Positions 55,037 through 64,000 of a DNA stretch of 64,000 bases are shown here, one piece after another; position 1 is the stretch's first letter, and every line of letters begins with the position of its first letter. Position numbers and translations under genes: made by a program. The notes beneath the pieces were generated by a model. It was not told the DNA's origin. It saw only the letters and a program-made list of their open reading frames with translations, and ran no database searches. Origin of the DNA: Oncomelania hupensis (Eukaryota > Mollusca > Gastropoda > Littorinimorpha > Pomatiopsidae); the NCBI GenBank assembly GCA_036898135.1, contig CM072511.1, forward strand, positions 163,763,564 through 163,827,563. The letters run 5' to 3'.

Positions 55037-58000
55037 TCATTGTCCCGCAGTGAAGTTGATGGGAGTATCGCCAGGGTCACTGTCAGTGGCAGGGGGAGTG
55101 CAGTCGTTGTTGCGTGGGGTGGGGTGGTGGTCGTTGTCGCTGTCCCTGTCGCTGTCTTCAGGAGGCGTAGCAGGAGGGTTGGTCTCCATCTCGCTCACAA
55201 CAAGGCGAGCAATGTCGCTGATGCTGCCACTGCTATCGTCCTGGTGACCAAAAAACAACACAGCGTTTTGGAGAAATTGCACCGGACAGCTTAGCATAAA
55301 CCACCGTTTATCCGTTTCACTCCTTCGGATGAGAGGATAAAGTAAAAGTAGCACTTCGCTGCAGTAAACTGACCTTAACTTTTAGTTCACAGACACACTA
55401 TACTGCAGCCTCTATACCATTCACAAGCACGCTTCTAGACAATCAGGCAGCAACTCCGACGATATGACACCACAAAGATGTAAAATAAATGACAAAGCAT
55501 TGCCATAAACATCTATGCACGGTGAGGGAAAAAAATTTTAGTTCTGGATGTATACCTGAGAAATTTGTCGTAATCTGTTCCGGATGAGGCCCTCCATTTT
55601 CAGTCTCTCCGTCTCCTCCGCTTCCATCAACTCTTCCTCCTTCACCTACAATACAACACAACATAATACAATACAATACAAAGCAATACAATACAAAGCA
55701 ATACAATTACATTAGATGAGATATTCAGTGCTTATAGGGTCTTGCGAACTGCCAATACAATACAACACAATAAAATACAACACAATACAATACAATACAA
55801 CACAAAAAATACAACACAATACAATGCAACACAATACAAATGTATTAATAACAACAAAACACATTTTATCGTACACTTTTTTGTTTTAAAAAAATGTGTT
55901 TGACTCTACCATTTTGAGACCTGTGACCTAGAGATACTTCAAATACTGATACATTTTTGTTGTTAACAGTTCTGGCAGGGATAAACAATCCAACCAAATT
56001 TGCTTTGGTTAACTTCCACAGGTGGGGCGCACAGGGTTGAGGCTATAGCCAGGATTCTATCATTAACCTCGGGTCTCACCTCTGTAGGCAAGACCACTGC
56101 TACCTGTGTCTTACACAAACCTTTTGTCTCCTTTGTGAACCTAAAACGACAGGGACCAAACAACAGGAGGAGAACATGAAGTGGAAGAGAACAAGTGATG
56201 CCACCTTTCAGCCAAGCACTGACCTTGGTGCTGATGCTCCCAGCACGTTTGCGGTGCATGAGATGGGGTGATGTAGAGTTGTTGGATGGCGGCACAGGGC
56301 TGCGCGGAGGGCTGAGGTTACGGAAACAGGAGACGTCAATGTTGTCCGTCACGGTGTAGTATTCCTCAAAGTGCGGCATGAAGACGGAGCACAGGTCCCT
56401 CACGGCCGCCGATGGGATCACGGAGGGGTCAGCCACAAATGCGTCGGAAGAGGTGATGATGTGTCCGCGGGAGCTGGGCTGGAGAGTAGGGGTGAGGGGC
56501 AGGAGGTCAGGGTCGATGGGGGTGGTGGCAGGGTAACCTTGCGCGATGCTCAACTGCAGCTGGTTGGCCGACATGTCCAGCTCCGCTAGCTGTTGCTGCT
56601 GCGTGGTGGCAGTGTGGGTGGATGTGGTGGCGGTGGACAAGATACCTCCTTCGGCAGCGGAATGCACCATCGTCTCGTGATGGAACCTGACAGAACCCGA
56701 CGCCGTAGACCTGGACCTAGCCCTAGGGTATGCTCGCCCCACATCCAGCGACAGCTTGTTGGTGCCTGACCGCCGCTGCTGCAGACTGCTGTGGTCGGCG
56801 GAGTCTTGGTTGGGGTCTGATTGGCTGTGGGCTGTGGTGCTGTCAGACAAGGTGGCCCTCAATGGCAAACTGTCCCTGGGGCTGACCGCTAGCTGCACCC
56901 TCTTCATCTCCGCCGTCACCTCTGTGCTATCTTTATCAGCTCCCTTGGGCTCTTTGGGAGAAGCCTCGTTGTCCTCCATGGAGCTTAGCGAGTAGGTCTC
57001 CCCGCTCAGCTGCCTGGTGGCCTGAGAGAAGTTGGTGAATCGCTTGAGGTGGTCTTCACGCATAGGCCGTCGTGAGTGAACCAGCATAGGGGATGGCAGG
57101 CACTTCAGCTCCCTCTGTCAACAGTATCAGAATAAAAGTAAATAACTGTACACTGTAAAAGATCAACAAAACACATACATCTAAAATGCCTGCATTGCCA
57201 AATAATAACATCATAGGAAGCCACAGTGACCACCTGGCAGAAAGCGTCCAATATTCCCAAGCTGATCCAACAGACACACAAATGAGGAGTTTTGTCTCTG
57301 AAGAGTTTTAAGAAAAAAGGTTGGTGACTGGTCTAGCGAAGAAGAAGATAGTATAGTAGATTGATAGAACAGAGTAGGAATGAGAAAGAACAAAGGAGAA
57401 AGACAGCGACAGTGGGAATTTAAAGCACTAAATTTCCAGAAAGTGGAGATACTATTTATACTAAAACCCCCGGCACCCCCAAGGGTAAGAATGAGCGTAC
57501 GAATGAAGACAAGGACGTTAGATTTTACAATACATTGGTCGTGTAATATAAAAATGCAGCTATTGTTACCAAAAGTACAGTTTAAAACAACAACAACAAC
57601 AACATTGGGAAGGACAGTTTTGTCCAATACTAATGAAAACATAAACATAAATATAAAAATAAAGGCAAAAATAAATATAACATGGAAGCAGCACACTGAC
57701 CTCATCAGCGGCGATGGAAGCAGCGAGACTGTCTGCACGCCATGAGGATGATGAAGGGGCGGGGCTGGGTTCTCTGCCTTGAGGGCGGCCATCGTCGGAC
57801 ATGTCGTCCAACGAGAAACTGGGCACGATGGATGGAGCAATGCTGTGCTGGCGACTGATCTGCCCGGAGGCGGAGAGGGGAGTGACTTGGCGTGACGCTA
57901 GTGTGCGGAGCAGGGCCAGGCACTCGCTGGTGTTGACTGCGATTTCTTCCAGCCGTCCCAGCCTGAAGTCTATAGCCTGCATGGATAGCCGCATGGAGCT

Positions 58001-61000
58001 CTCCTTTGTGTTGATGTCTTCTAGGCGCAGCGACATTGTCTCCATCCTGAAAACAACAACAACATGATGATGATGATGATGAGGATGATGATGATGATGA
58101 TGAGGATGATGATATAGTCTTTGTATAGCACAGGTCTCCATTAAAAACAAGTCCTGCTCGTTGCGCTAAACATTTAAAAAAAACATGCAAAAAACCAACA
58201 ACATAACTTTAGAAAAAGAATCAAAGAATCAAAGAAGAAGAAGAAGAAGAAGAAGAAGAAGAAGAAGAAGAAGAAGAAGAAGAAGAAGACAATGCTGATA
58301 AAAGACAAAGAAGAAGAATAACGCATCCTCTTTATACCTCTCACTGACAAGACGCACTCTTTCATCAGAAGAGGAGTGGAACTTGTTCTCTTTCTCGCGG
58401 AAGAAATCCTCCATACATTCCTCTTCAAAGTCGTGCAACTTCTCTGTGTCATCACGCGCCAAAAACAACTCTGTCCACACGGCAAAGAAAAAATTAATCG
58501 GTACAATGTGTCACCTCACATCACATTTGTCAATACTTTTATTTATTTTTTTTTTTTTTTTTGGGGGGGGGGGGGGGGTTGTTTTAAATTATTTATTTTT
58601 TGTCAAAGAAAGGAATCTTGCCGTAACACATTCTTCGTACTTACTCCTTTGAATGAGAGTATGATACAAGGTCTAGTCTGTGCACGCATGCATCCCATAC
58701 CGACTTTATAGATTGTGAGGTTGACATCCTGGGTGGCTGAGTGGCGGCTACATCAATACACCCAGCATGCACTAGGTCCTTTCTCCCTTATCACCCACAA
58801 TTATGCTCAGCTGTGTGGGTTGTCACACAAGGTACCTACGGCAAACCTCTGGCGGTCTGATTTGGATCCTGCATCAGTGCCTTTCAGCAGCTCTTCCAAC
58901 TAAAAAAGCTCGCTGTACAAGAATGTTTAAAAATAAAAACTAAATAAGTGAAGTTTTAACATTCGGTAGACTTGTACGCTTAGCTGCGGCAAAAGGTTAA
59001 AAAACAAAACACAGCGGAACTAAACATTTGAAACTGTGACTGACTGAGGCCGTTGTCGAAGTAGTCGCGCTTGCCCTTGCAGCGTCGACAGATGTACTTG
59101 AGGGCCAGGTACAGGTGGGTGAAGATGATGAGGGGAGGGGGCAGAATGGGGCGCATCTCGTACTCGATGATCAGCTGGTAGCGTTGGAACATCCAAATCT
59201 CCCGCGAGTAGGCGTTGTTTCTGATGAATGTAGCGCTGAAAGTAGAAATTACCATAATTAATATAAAATATTTCATAATAAAATAATAATATAATTTGAT
59301 TAATATATATGCCGTTTTGCTTTTATATACACAAACATTTATTTTTATTATTAATGTTACAATAATTTTTCGTAGTAGTTGTAGTAGCAGTAGTAGTAAT
59401 AATAGTAGTAGTAGTACAGTAGTAGTAGTAGTAGTAGTATAGTAGTAGTAGTAATAGTAGTAGTAGTACTACATAATTGTATATGGTACAGACTTCACAA
59501 AAACTAACAAATAATTCTTAAAAATGAATCATATCACTAATATTATATTGTAAATAACAGACTATATAAAAGGTATGATAACAAAATTATGACAATATAA
59601 AAAAATCTGATAGACAAATATCAATAATATTGCCAAATTAGGAGCAATAACCCCCATTTTTTCATTCTGTATTTAAAATACAATTTTGTCTAATATGACT
59701 TTTCATATGAACAGATGTTAATGACTGAATGATTTATAGACCTTTTGTTGCTGTTGGACTGCTTTGAAATGCTACTAGGTTATAATAATAGTAATAGCAC
59801 TACTATTACTACTACTACTACTACTAAAACTGATCTACAATATGGCACACCGCTCTTCACAGTAAAACCATTGTAAACATTTGATTAAAACACTAAAAGA
59901 ACAATACATACATACTACTAACACATTAAAACCATTGTAAACATTTAATTAAAACACTAAAATAACAATACATACATACTACTAACACAGCAAAACCATT
60001 GTAAACATTTGATTAAAACACTAACAATACATACATACTAATAAAACAGCAAAAACAATCACCCAAACCAAACAGAACCAAAATGACACTATCACGCCTA
60101 TTACATCACAAACAACATACAGATTTGCACGCAATACAAAATAGCTTAGACAATCAAGCACCAAATATATAATAAGTTACAGAGGGAGTCCGTGCACAGT
60201 GGGCACCCAAGTGATGCTGGCCCCAATCCGAGAGCGTCTGAGGCTGTACGCTGAACATGCCAACCTACTGCCTACACACAGCCTGAGCTGTGAAACTCAG
60301 CTGGTGTCAAAGTGGTCTGTTAAGCGGAGCAAACACAACTGGCCTATACTCACTTGAAGCGAGCGATCAGCAGGTTGACGCCAAGAATGTTGGCAATGAG
60401 GAGGTAGATACACATCAGGGCCGGCGACACCCAAGACCCATGCACCGAACAGCTGTCCTCCTCCAGCTCACAGGCTGAAAACAGGCACAGTCACATCCAT
60501 ATATACAGAGCTGCCAACCCCTAAAAAAAATTTCAGTAGCAAACAAAGAAAAATATCAGTAGTTTCAGCTCAATTTCAGTAGCAAATGTACGAACAAGAA
60601 TTTTCACATGATAAAATGAGCATTATTTAAACTAAGGACACAACACAATGCCCCGGCCTGGGCTCGAACCCGGGACCTTCAGATCCGCAATCCAAAGCTC
60701 TACCATTAGGCCACCTTGCCTCACCGTGCTTTCACTTACCACCAGAAATAATAATGTGTACGTAAACCAAAAGAGTGGTAATTGAGACAAAAAACAACAC
60801 AAAACGACACAAAGCAAATTTTTTAGCTAAGCGCTCCTTCAGGAGAACAAAACACAAAAGAGCAAAACAATACACAAACACACACCCCCCCTCCCCCCCC
60901 CCCACACACACACACACAGAGATGTTGCAGTGGTTTCTGCCCTCACCAACATAATAATACCCCCACACAATGAAAAACACGACAAATAACACCATCTCTC

Positions 61001-63507
61001 CCTCTAGAAATATGTGGACCAACACGCAGATGCAATAACAAAGAAATAACTAACTGCACATTTTATTTGTACACAAAACGTTCACAAATGGATCCAATCA
61101 AAAGAAACAATGTAATGTAATCTCTGCAGCTTTCACTGTGATCAAAGATCGTGTATCATTGTTACCATCGAGAGCCTCACAATGGTTACAAACATTTTGT
61201 TTTGAAAAGCGAGCAATAATAGCATTTATCTACCTTTGATTTAATTATGCGCTGTTGCTAGAGAAAGTTTTGTAAAATGTTGATAGTTTTTTTAAGTCGG
61301 TTGATATTGTTGTAATAGCGCTAAGAACTTGTTGGATTTACTTGTTTATTATCAATTGAACCTTCCAGATAAATCTCGCAAAAACTAGTTAAATCTTGTA
61401 AACTGGAATGTTCAATGATGTAAGACTAGACTTAGTTCCGGTGATAAGTTTATTTCATGTTGGTCTTATTCCGTCATTCTGGAAAGTCCTGAACTATTCT
61501 ATTTCGTTGAAAGATGTTTTGGAAAGAGTTTGTACACAGTTGCTGATGTACCTTAGGGCATTTGGCTGCTGTTGTAAATTGATGATGGCATGTTGATCTT
61601 TGTTAAATAGATGTGCGTATATATTCCAGTTATTTTGGCCTTGGTTGGCTTACTGCTGATTTGATTTTCGAAGATGGCTGATGATGCTTGTAAAATAACA
61701 TTGTTTCCATCTCTAAAAACATATGCAAGGTTGGACAATTCAACTCCTCCTTAGTTGATGTGCTAGGACGTTAAAGCTTTTGTGTTGCGGTGATCGTGTC
61801 CACGTTTAGCACACCATCAGCCATTAATTATGGATAGGTCTACTTACTGGTTACTGACAATCCAGCTTCAAGTACAATCAAAGTCCTGATGAAAACCAGT
61901 ACTGGTCTGCATTGCTGTGATAGAGCTCGTTTGCTCAAGTTTCCAATGCCCAAGAGTGCCTTTGATCCCCTCCACAAATGATTTTAACAAATTTATGTTA
62001 TAATTAATGTTATTATTTATTTATAATAATTAATCATGTCACTGAGGGTTTCCTTCAGTTACTCCGGTTTCCTCCCTCCCTTTATAATGATATAGAATGC
62101 AGTTGAAGGATGAATTGGACGTCAAAGATTTGAATGTCTACACCCATCATTGGCCATAGTGAGGACAGGAAACAGGACGAAGTAGGGACTTACATCAACA
62201 CCAAACCATCATAGCAATCATACTGCTAAGATGGTGGGTGGAAAACGGCCACTTGTTACCTTGCCCACCCCAGGATTCGACCCTTGTCCCTTGCTGTGCC
62301 AGGTGAACGCTCTACTTGTGGTCTACGGTGGTAGGTATGAAGGCAGTGAGTGTGAAAGTGAAACATGAGGAAGTCCTACTCACGGTCTATGTCCTCCGCA
62401 AACAGCTCTCCATAGATCATCCAGTACGGGTAGAACCACACGTTTCGGAGCGTTCGATCCCAGGACACCTCCTTTACCTGGAAATTAACCGCCTGCCGCG
62501 CCACTCCGAAACTGGTGACCACGATGAACAGGATAATCAGGTAGTATGCCATGTCCCGGATCTGCCACAACCATGTAAAACATAGCAAGACAAACTGAAA
62601 TAAGAAACAATTTTAAATACAGCACTTTCCAGCTCAAGAGCTGCTGAGGTACTGGTCAAAACAGTAACTCATACTTTAGGGTTTCTCTTGTCAGAAAATA
62701 TCTTCTTCATTATATATAGATAACTTCTGGGTAGTTTAAATTATGTTAATTTTTATCTTTAATTTCGTTTAATAATTAAAAATTTTTTTTTTGTTTAATT
62801 CTAGAATGTAAATATCAAATGTAAATATCTTGCAAGCAAATGTCTTCTTTATTATATCTAGATAGCCTTTGGGTGGCTTAATTTATTTTAATTTATGCCA
62901 TTTTTTACATCTGTATTTTATTTTATTATTTGTAACTCTTTCTCTCCCCTCCCCTCCCCCCCCCCCCCTGCCAAAAATAAAATAAAATAAAATAAAGAAG
63001 GAAAATAAAATTAAATTAAAAAAAGAAAATTAAATCTTGTTAGCAAATATATATTTTTCAAAACTGAATAATAAGACAACGTTTTGGTGGTTAAATTTAA
63101 TGTATGCTGTTTAACAAAAAATAGTTTAAAATTGGAATATTAATTTTTGGTTTTTAATAATTGTTTGCGACTGTGAGAAATGCGAGTGTTATAAATTAAT
63201 TCGATATACATTTGAAAAGTGATATCATTATAATTATTGTTACTGTGAAGTTACATACCAGTTTTCCGATGATCTTGACATAGGGTCCCAGGTACTGGTT
63301 GACACTCATGATCTCCAGGATGCGCATGTTCCATAGCACCAAGTCCACCGTGTACACCAGATGGCCATCCAGCAAATACCCAGGCACAAAGCGCAACACC
63401 ACGCCCACCGCAAAAAGCGCTATGGCTATCAAGTCCCAGGCATTCCAGATGCGACCAATAAACATGCGCAGCTTCATGGAGAACTTGACTGGCTCCTGGG
63501 CTACTAC
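55037..63507 (-). CDS. TRPM: TRPM-family cation channel, nine 3'-terminal coding exons (800 aa)
   Basis: Exons in transcript order: 63507-63259, 62561-62384, 60474-60354, 59235-59045, 58470-58338, 58046-57701, 57114-56224, 55645-55556, 55240-55037. All phases agree. The first exon spans S2 to the S4-S5 region, with WNAWDLIAIALFAVGVVLRF and the TRPM signature NQYLGPYVKIIGKL. Then S5 (YYLIILFIVVTSFGVARQAV), the pore with FYPYWMIYGELFAEDID, S6 (ALMCIYLLIANILGVNLLIA), and the TRP helix with WMFQRYQLIIEYEMRPILPP. A post-TRP segment GLKLFLARDDTEKLHDFEEE follows, then a coiled coil (RLEDINTKESSMRLSMQAID). The ~890-nt exon encodes a Ser/Thr/Pro-rich cytoplasmic region. There is no alpha-kinase or Nudix domain. 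The pore and post-TRP motifs favour TRPM1/3/6/7-type channels, though S6 is divergent. The N-terminal homology regions and S1 lie beyond the right edge. Plasma-membrane Ca/Mg-permeable function is inferred from the family. Confidence 0.95.
55640..55860. repeat. (AATAC/AACAC)n microsatellite
   Basis: ACAATACAACACAATAC-type pentamer repeats in two blocks (55647-55712, 55752-55850). The first begins at the acceptor of a TRPM exon (55645). Confidence 0.9.
57150..57482 (-). repeat. Rep-A copy 12, 3'-truncated
   Basis: Antisense. Carries the TATA end (ACTATTTATACTAAAACCCC) but stops at GATCAACAAAACACATACAT, lacking the last ~200 bp. Lies in a TRPM intron, its edge ~35 bp upstream of the 57114 acceptor. 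Confidence 0.8.
58065..58110. repeat. (GAT)n microsatellite
   Basis: (ATGATG)n with GAGGAT interruptions in a TRPM intron, about 20 bp upstream of the 58046 acceptor. A similar array lies at 29592-29632 in the YqaJ gene. Confidence 0.9.
58231..58290. repeat. (GAA)n microsatellite
   Basis: About 19 AAG/GAA units in the TRPM intron just below the 58338 donor. Confidence 0.95.
58547..58578. repeat. T16-G15 homopolymer junction
   Basis: A run of T (58547-58561) passes directly into a run of G, within a TRPM intron. Confidence 0.9.
58700..58935 (+). repeat. SINE-F copy
   Basis: CAATACACCCAGCATGCACT, AGGTCCTTTCTCCCTTATCA, TGCTCAGCTGTGTGG and TTCAGCAGCTCTTCCAACTA follow the order in 10115-10310. 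In a TRPM intron. Confidence 0.6.
59375..59470. repeat. (AGT)n microsatellite
   Basis: Interrupted GTA/AGT triplets in a TRPM intron. A short (ACT)n run in the complementary sense lies at 59800-59826. Confidence 0.9.
59835..60060. repeat. ~65-bp imperfect tandem repeat, 3-4 copies
   Basis: AAACCATTGTAAACATTTGA, TTAAAACACTAAAAGAACAA and TACATACATACTACTAACAC recur at about 59867, 59931, 59993 and partly 60035, in a TRPM intron. Confidence 0.85.
60610..60740 (-). repeat. tRNA-like SINE head
   Basis: Minus strand GGTGGCCTAATGGTAGAGCT (A box) and GGTCCCGGGTTCGAGCCC (B box) at tRNA spacing. The 5' and 3' arms do not pair as an acceptor stem, so it is a tRNA-derived repeat rather than a functional tRNA gene. 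In a TRPM intron. Confidence 0.55.
61160..61520 (+). repeat. Diverged relative of the 4409-5005 LTR
   Basis: Starts TGTTACCATCGAGAG, then ATCTACCTTTGATTTAATTA, GAGAAAGTTTTGTAAAATGT, ATCAATTGAACCTTCC, in the order of 4409-4700 (TTACCTTTGATTTGAG, AGAGGAAGCTTTGTATAACG, TCAATAGAAGCTTC). The right end could not be fixed. In a TRPM intron. Confidence 0.5.
62040..62335 (-). repeat. tRNA-derived SINE
   Basis: Minus strand: TAGACCACAAGTAGAGCGTT (A-box region), GGGTCGAATCC (B box), then a GTGGCCGTTTTCCACCCACC body and a CCAATTCATCCTTCAACTGC end, followed by an ATT-rich tail near 61990-62030. In a TRPM intron. Confidence 0.65.
62590..63190. other. TRPM intron; low-complexity AT-rich
   Basis: Contains a 62600-62660 SINE-tail fragment (ACTTTCCAGCTCAAGAGCTG), a related tandem pair (62695-62740 and 62835-62880, CTTCTTTATTATATCTAGAT-like), a C-rich block and (AATAA)n at 62975-63000. 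Confidence 0.6.
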
Positions 63508-63514
63508 CTGTACA

Positions 63515-64000
63515 CACATGCCGCACAAAACAAAGTTATAGCCTGTGCTATGCTTCACTGTTAAATATAAACACACCCCCCCCAAAACAAAGTTGTAGCC
63601 TGTGCTATGCTTCACCATTAAATATAAACATCCACATAAAACAAAGTTATAGCCTGTGCTATGCTTCACCGTTGAATACAAACATCCGCACAAAACAAAG
63701 TTGTAGCCTGTGCTATGCTTCACCCTTAAATATAAACATCCCCATAAAACAAAGTTATAGCCTGTGCTATGCTTCACCGTTAAATACAAACATCCACACA
63801 AAACAAAGTTATAGCCTGTGCTGTGCTTCACCGTAAAATGCAAACATCCGCACAAAACAAAGTTGTAGCTTGTGCTATGCTTCACCGTTAAATATAAACA
63901 TCCCCATAAAACAAAGTTGTAGCCTGTGCTATGCTTCACCGTTAAATATAAACATCCACATAAAAAAAGTTGTAGCCTGTGCTATGCTTCATCGTTAAAG
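63515..64000. repeat. 54-bp minisatellite next to a TRPM acceptor, ~9 copies to the window edge
   Basis: Unit TATAGCCTGTGCTATGCTTC ACCGTTAAATATAAACATCC ACATAAAACAAAGT. The first unit is 57 bp because of a longer C run. It begins within about 10 nt of the acceptor of exon 63507-63259 and runs off the right edge. Confidence 0.97.

Noticed and set aside
60650..60725. Functional tRNA gene
   Set aside because: A and B boxes are present, but the outer arms do not pair and the neighbourhood looks like a SINE.
63515..63939. 18-residue repeat protein KHSTGYNFVLCGCLYL
   Set aside because: Translation of the 54-bp intronic minisatellite. Kept only as a readthrough possibility in the findings.

Overview
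This is eukaryotic, almost certainly invertebrate metazoan, DNA. Coding exons are short, separated by GT-AG introns, and scattered among dozens of interspersed repeats, SINEs, LINE fragments, MITEs and long micro- and minisatellites. The gene set (BORCS8, MORF4L1/MRG15, a TRPM channel, a YqaJ-fold nuclease) and the repeat style suggest a lophotrochozoan, most likely a mollusc. That placement is inference; no species call is made.

Layout. 1-1.1 kb: a TIR transposon, then one internal exon of BORCS8 (minus strand). 8.6-21.8 kb: a complete 12-exon MORF4L1 gene (minus strand, 367 aa), rebuilt exon by exon with every splice phase consistent. Its largest intron (11.2-16.4 kb) holds, on the opposite strand, a frameshifted copy of an unrecognised protein family. 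21.76-21.90 kb: a compact promoter-like interval with a perfect CRE palindrome and an E-box. 22.3-25.7 kb: LINE debris broken by two TIR elements. 25.8-36 kb: a plus-strand gene of at least four coding exons for a 1,140-aa protein, with an N-terminal YqaJ/lambda-exonuclease-type nuclease domain and a roughly 900-residue low-complexity tail. One of its introns carries about 35 copies of a 46-bp minisatellite. 36-39.8 kb: a probable long 3' UTR that contains repeats. 39.8-55 kb: intergenic, with no gene found, made of repeats, MITEs, minisatellites and an ~870-bp polypurine tract. 55-63.5 kb: nine 3'-terminal exons (800 aa) of a TRPM cation channel on the minus strand. Its 5' exons lie beyond the right edge, and a 54-bp minisatellite directly abuts the splice acceptor of the first visible exon.

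The genes do not form an operon or a pathway. MORF4L1 (chromatin acetylation, homologous repair) and the nuclease gene stand head to head, which could mean a shared promoter, but the nuclease gene's first exon is not proven. The mobile fraction includes one dominant, apparently non-autonomous repeat family (called Rep-A here, about 12 copies), at least three non-LTR retrotransposon lineages, a solo LTR with target duplication, piggyBac-type TTAA MITEs, hAT-like and mariner-like elements, and several tRNA-derived SINEs. Nesting and target duplications allow several insertions to be ordered in time.
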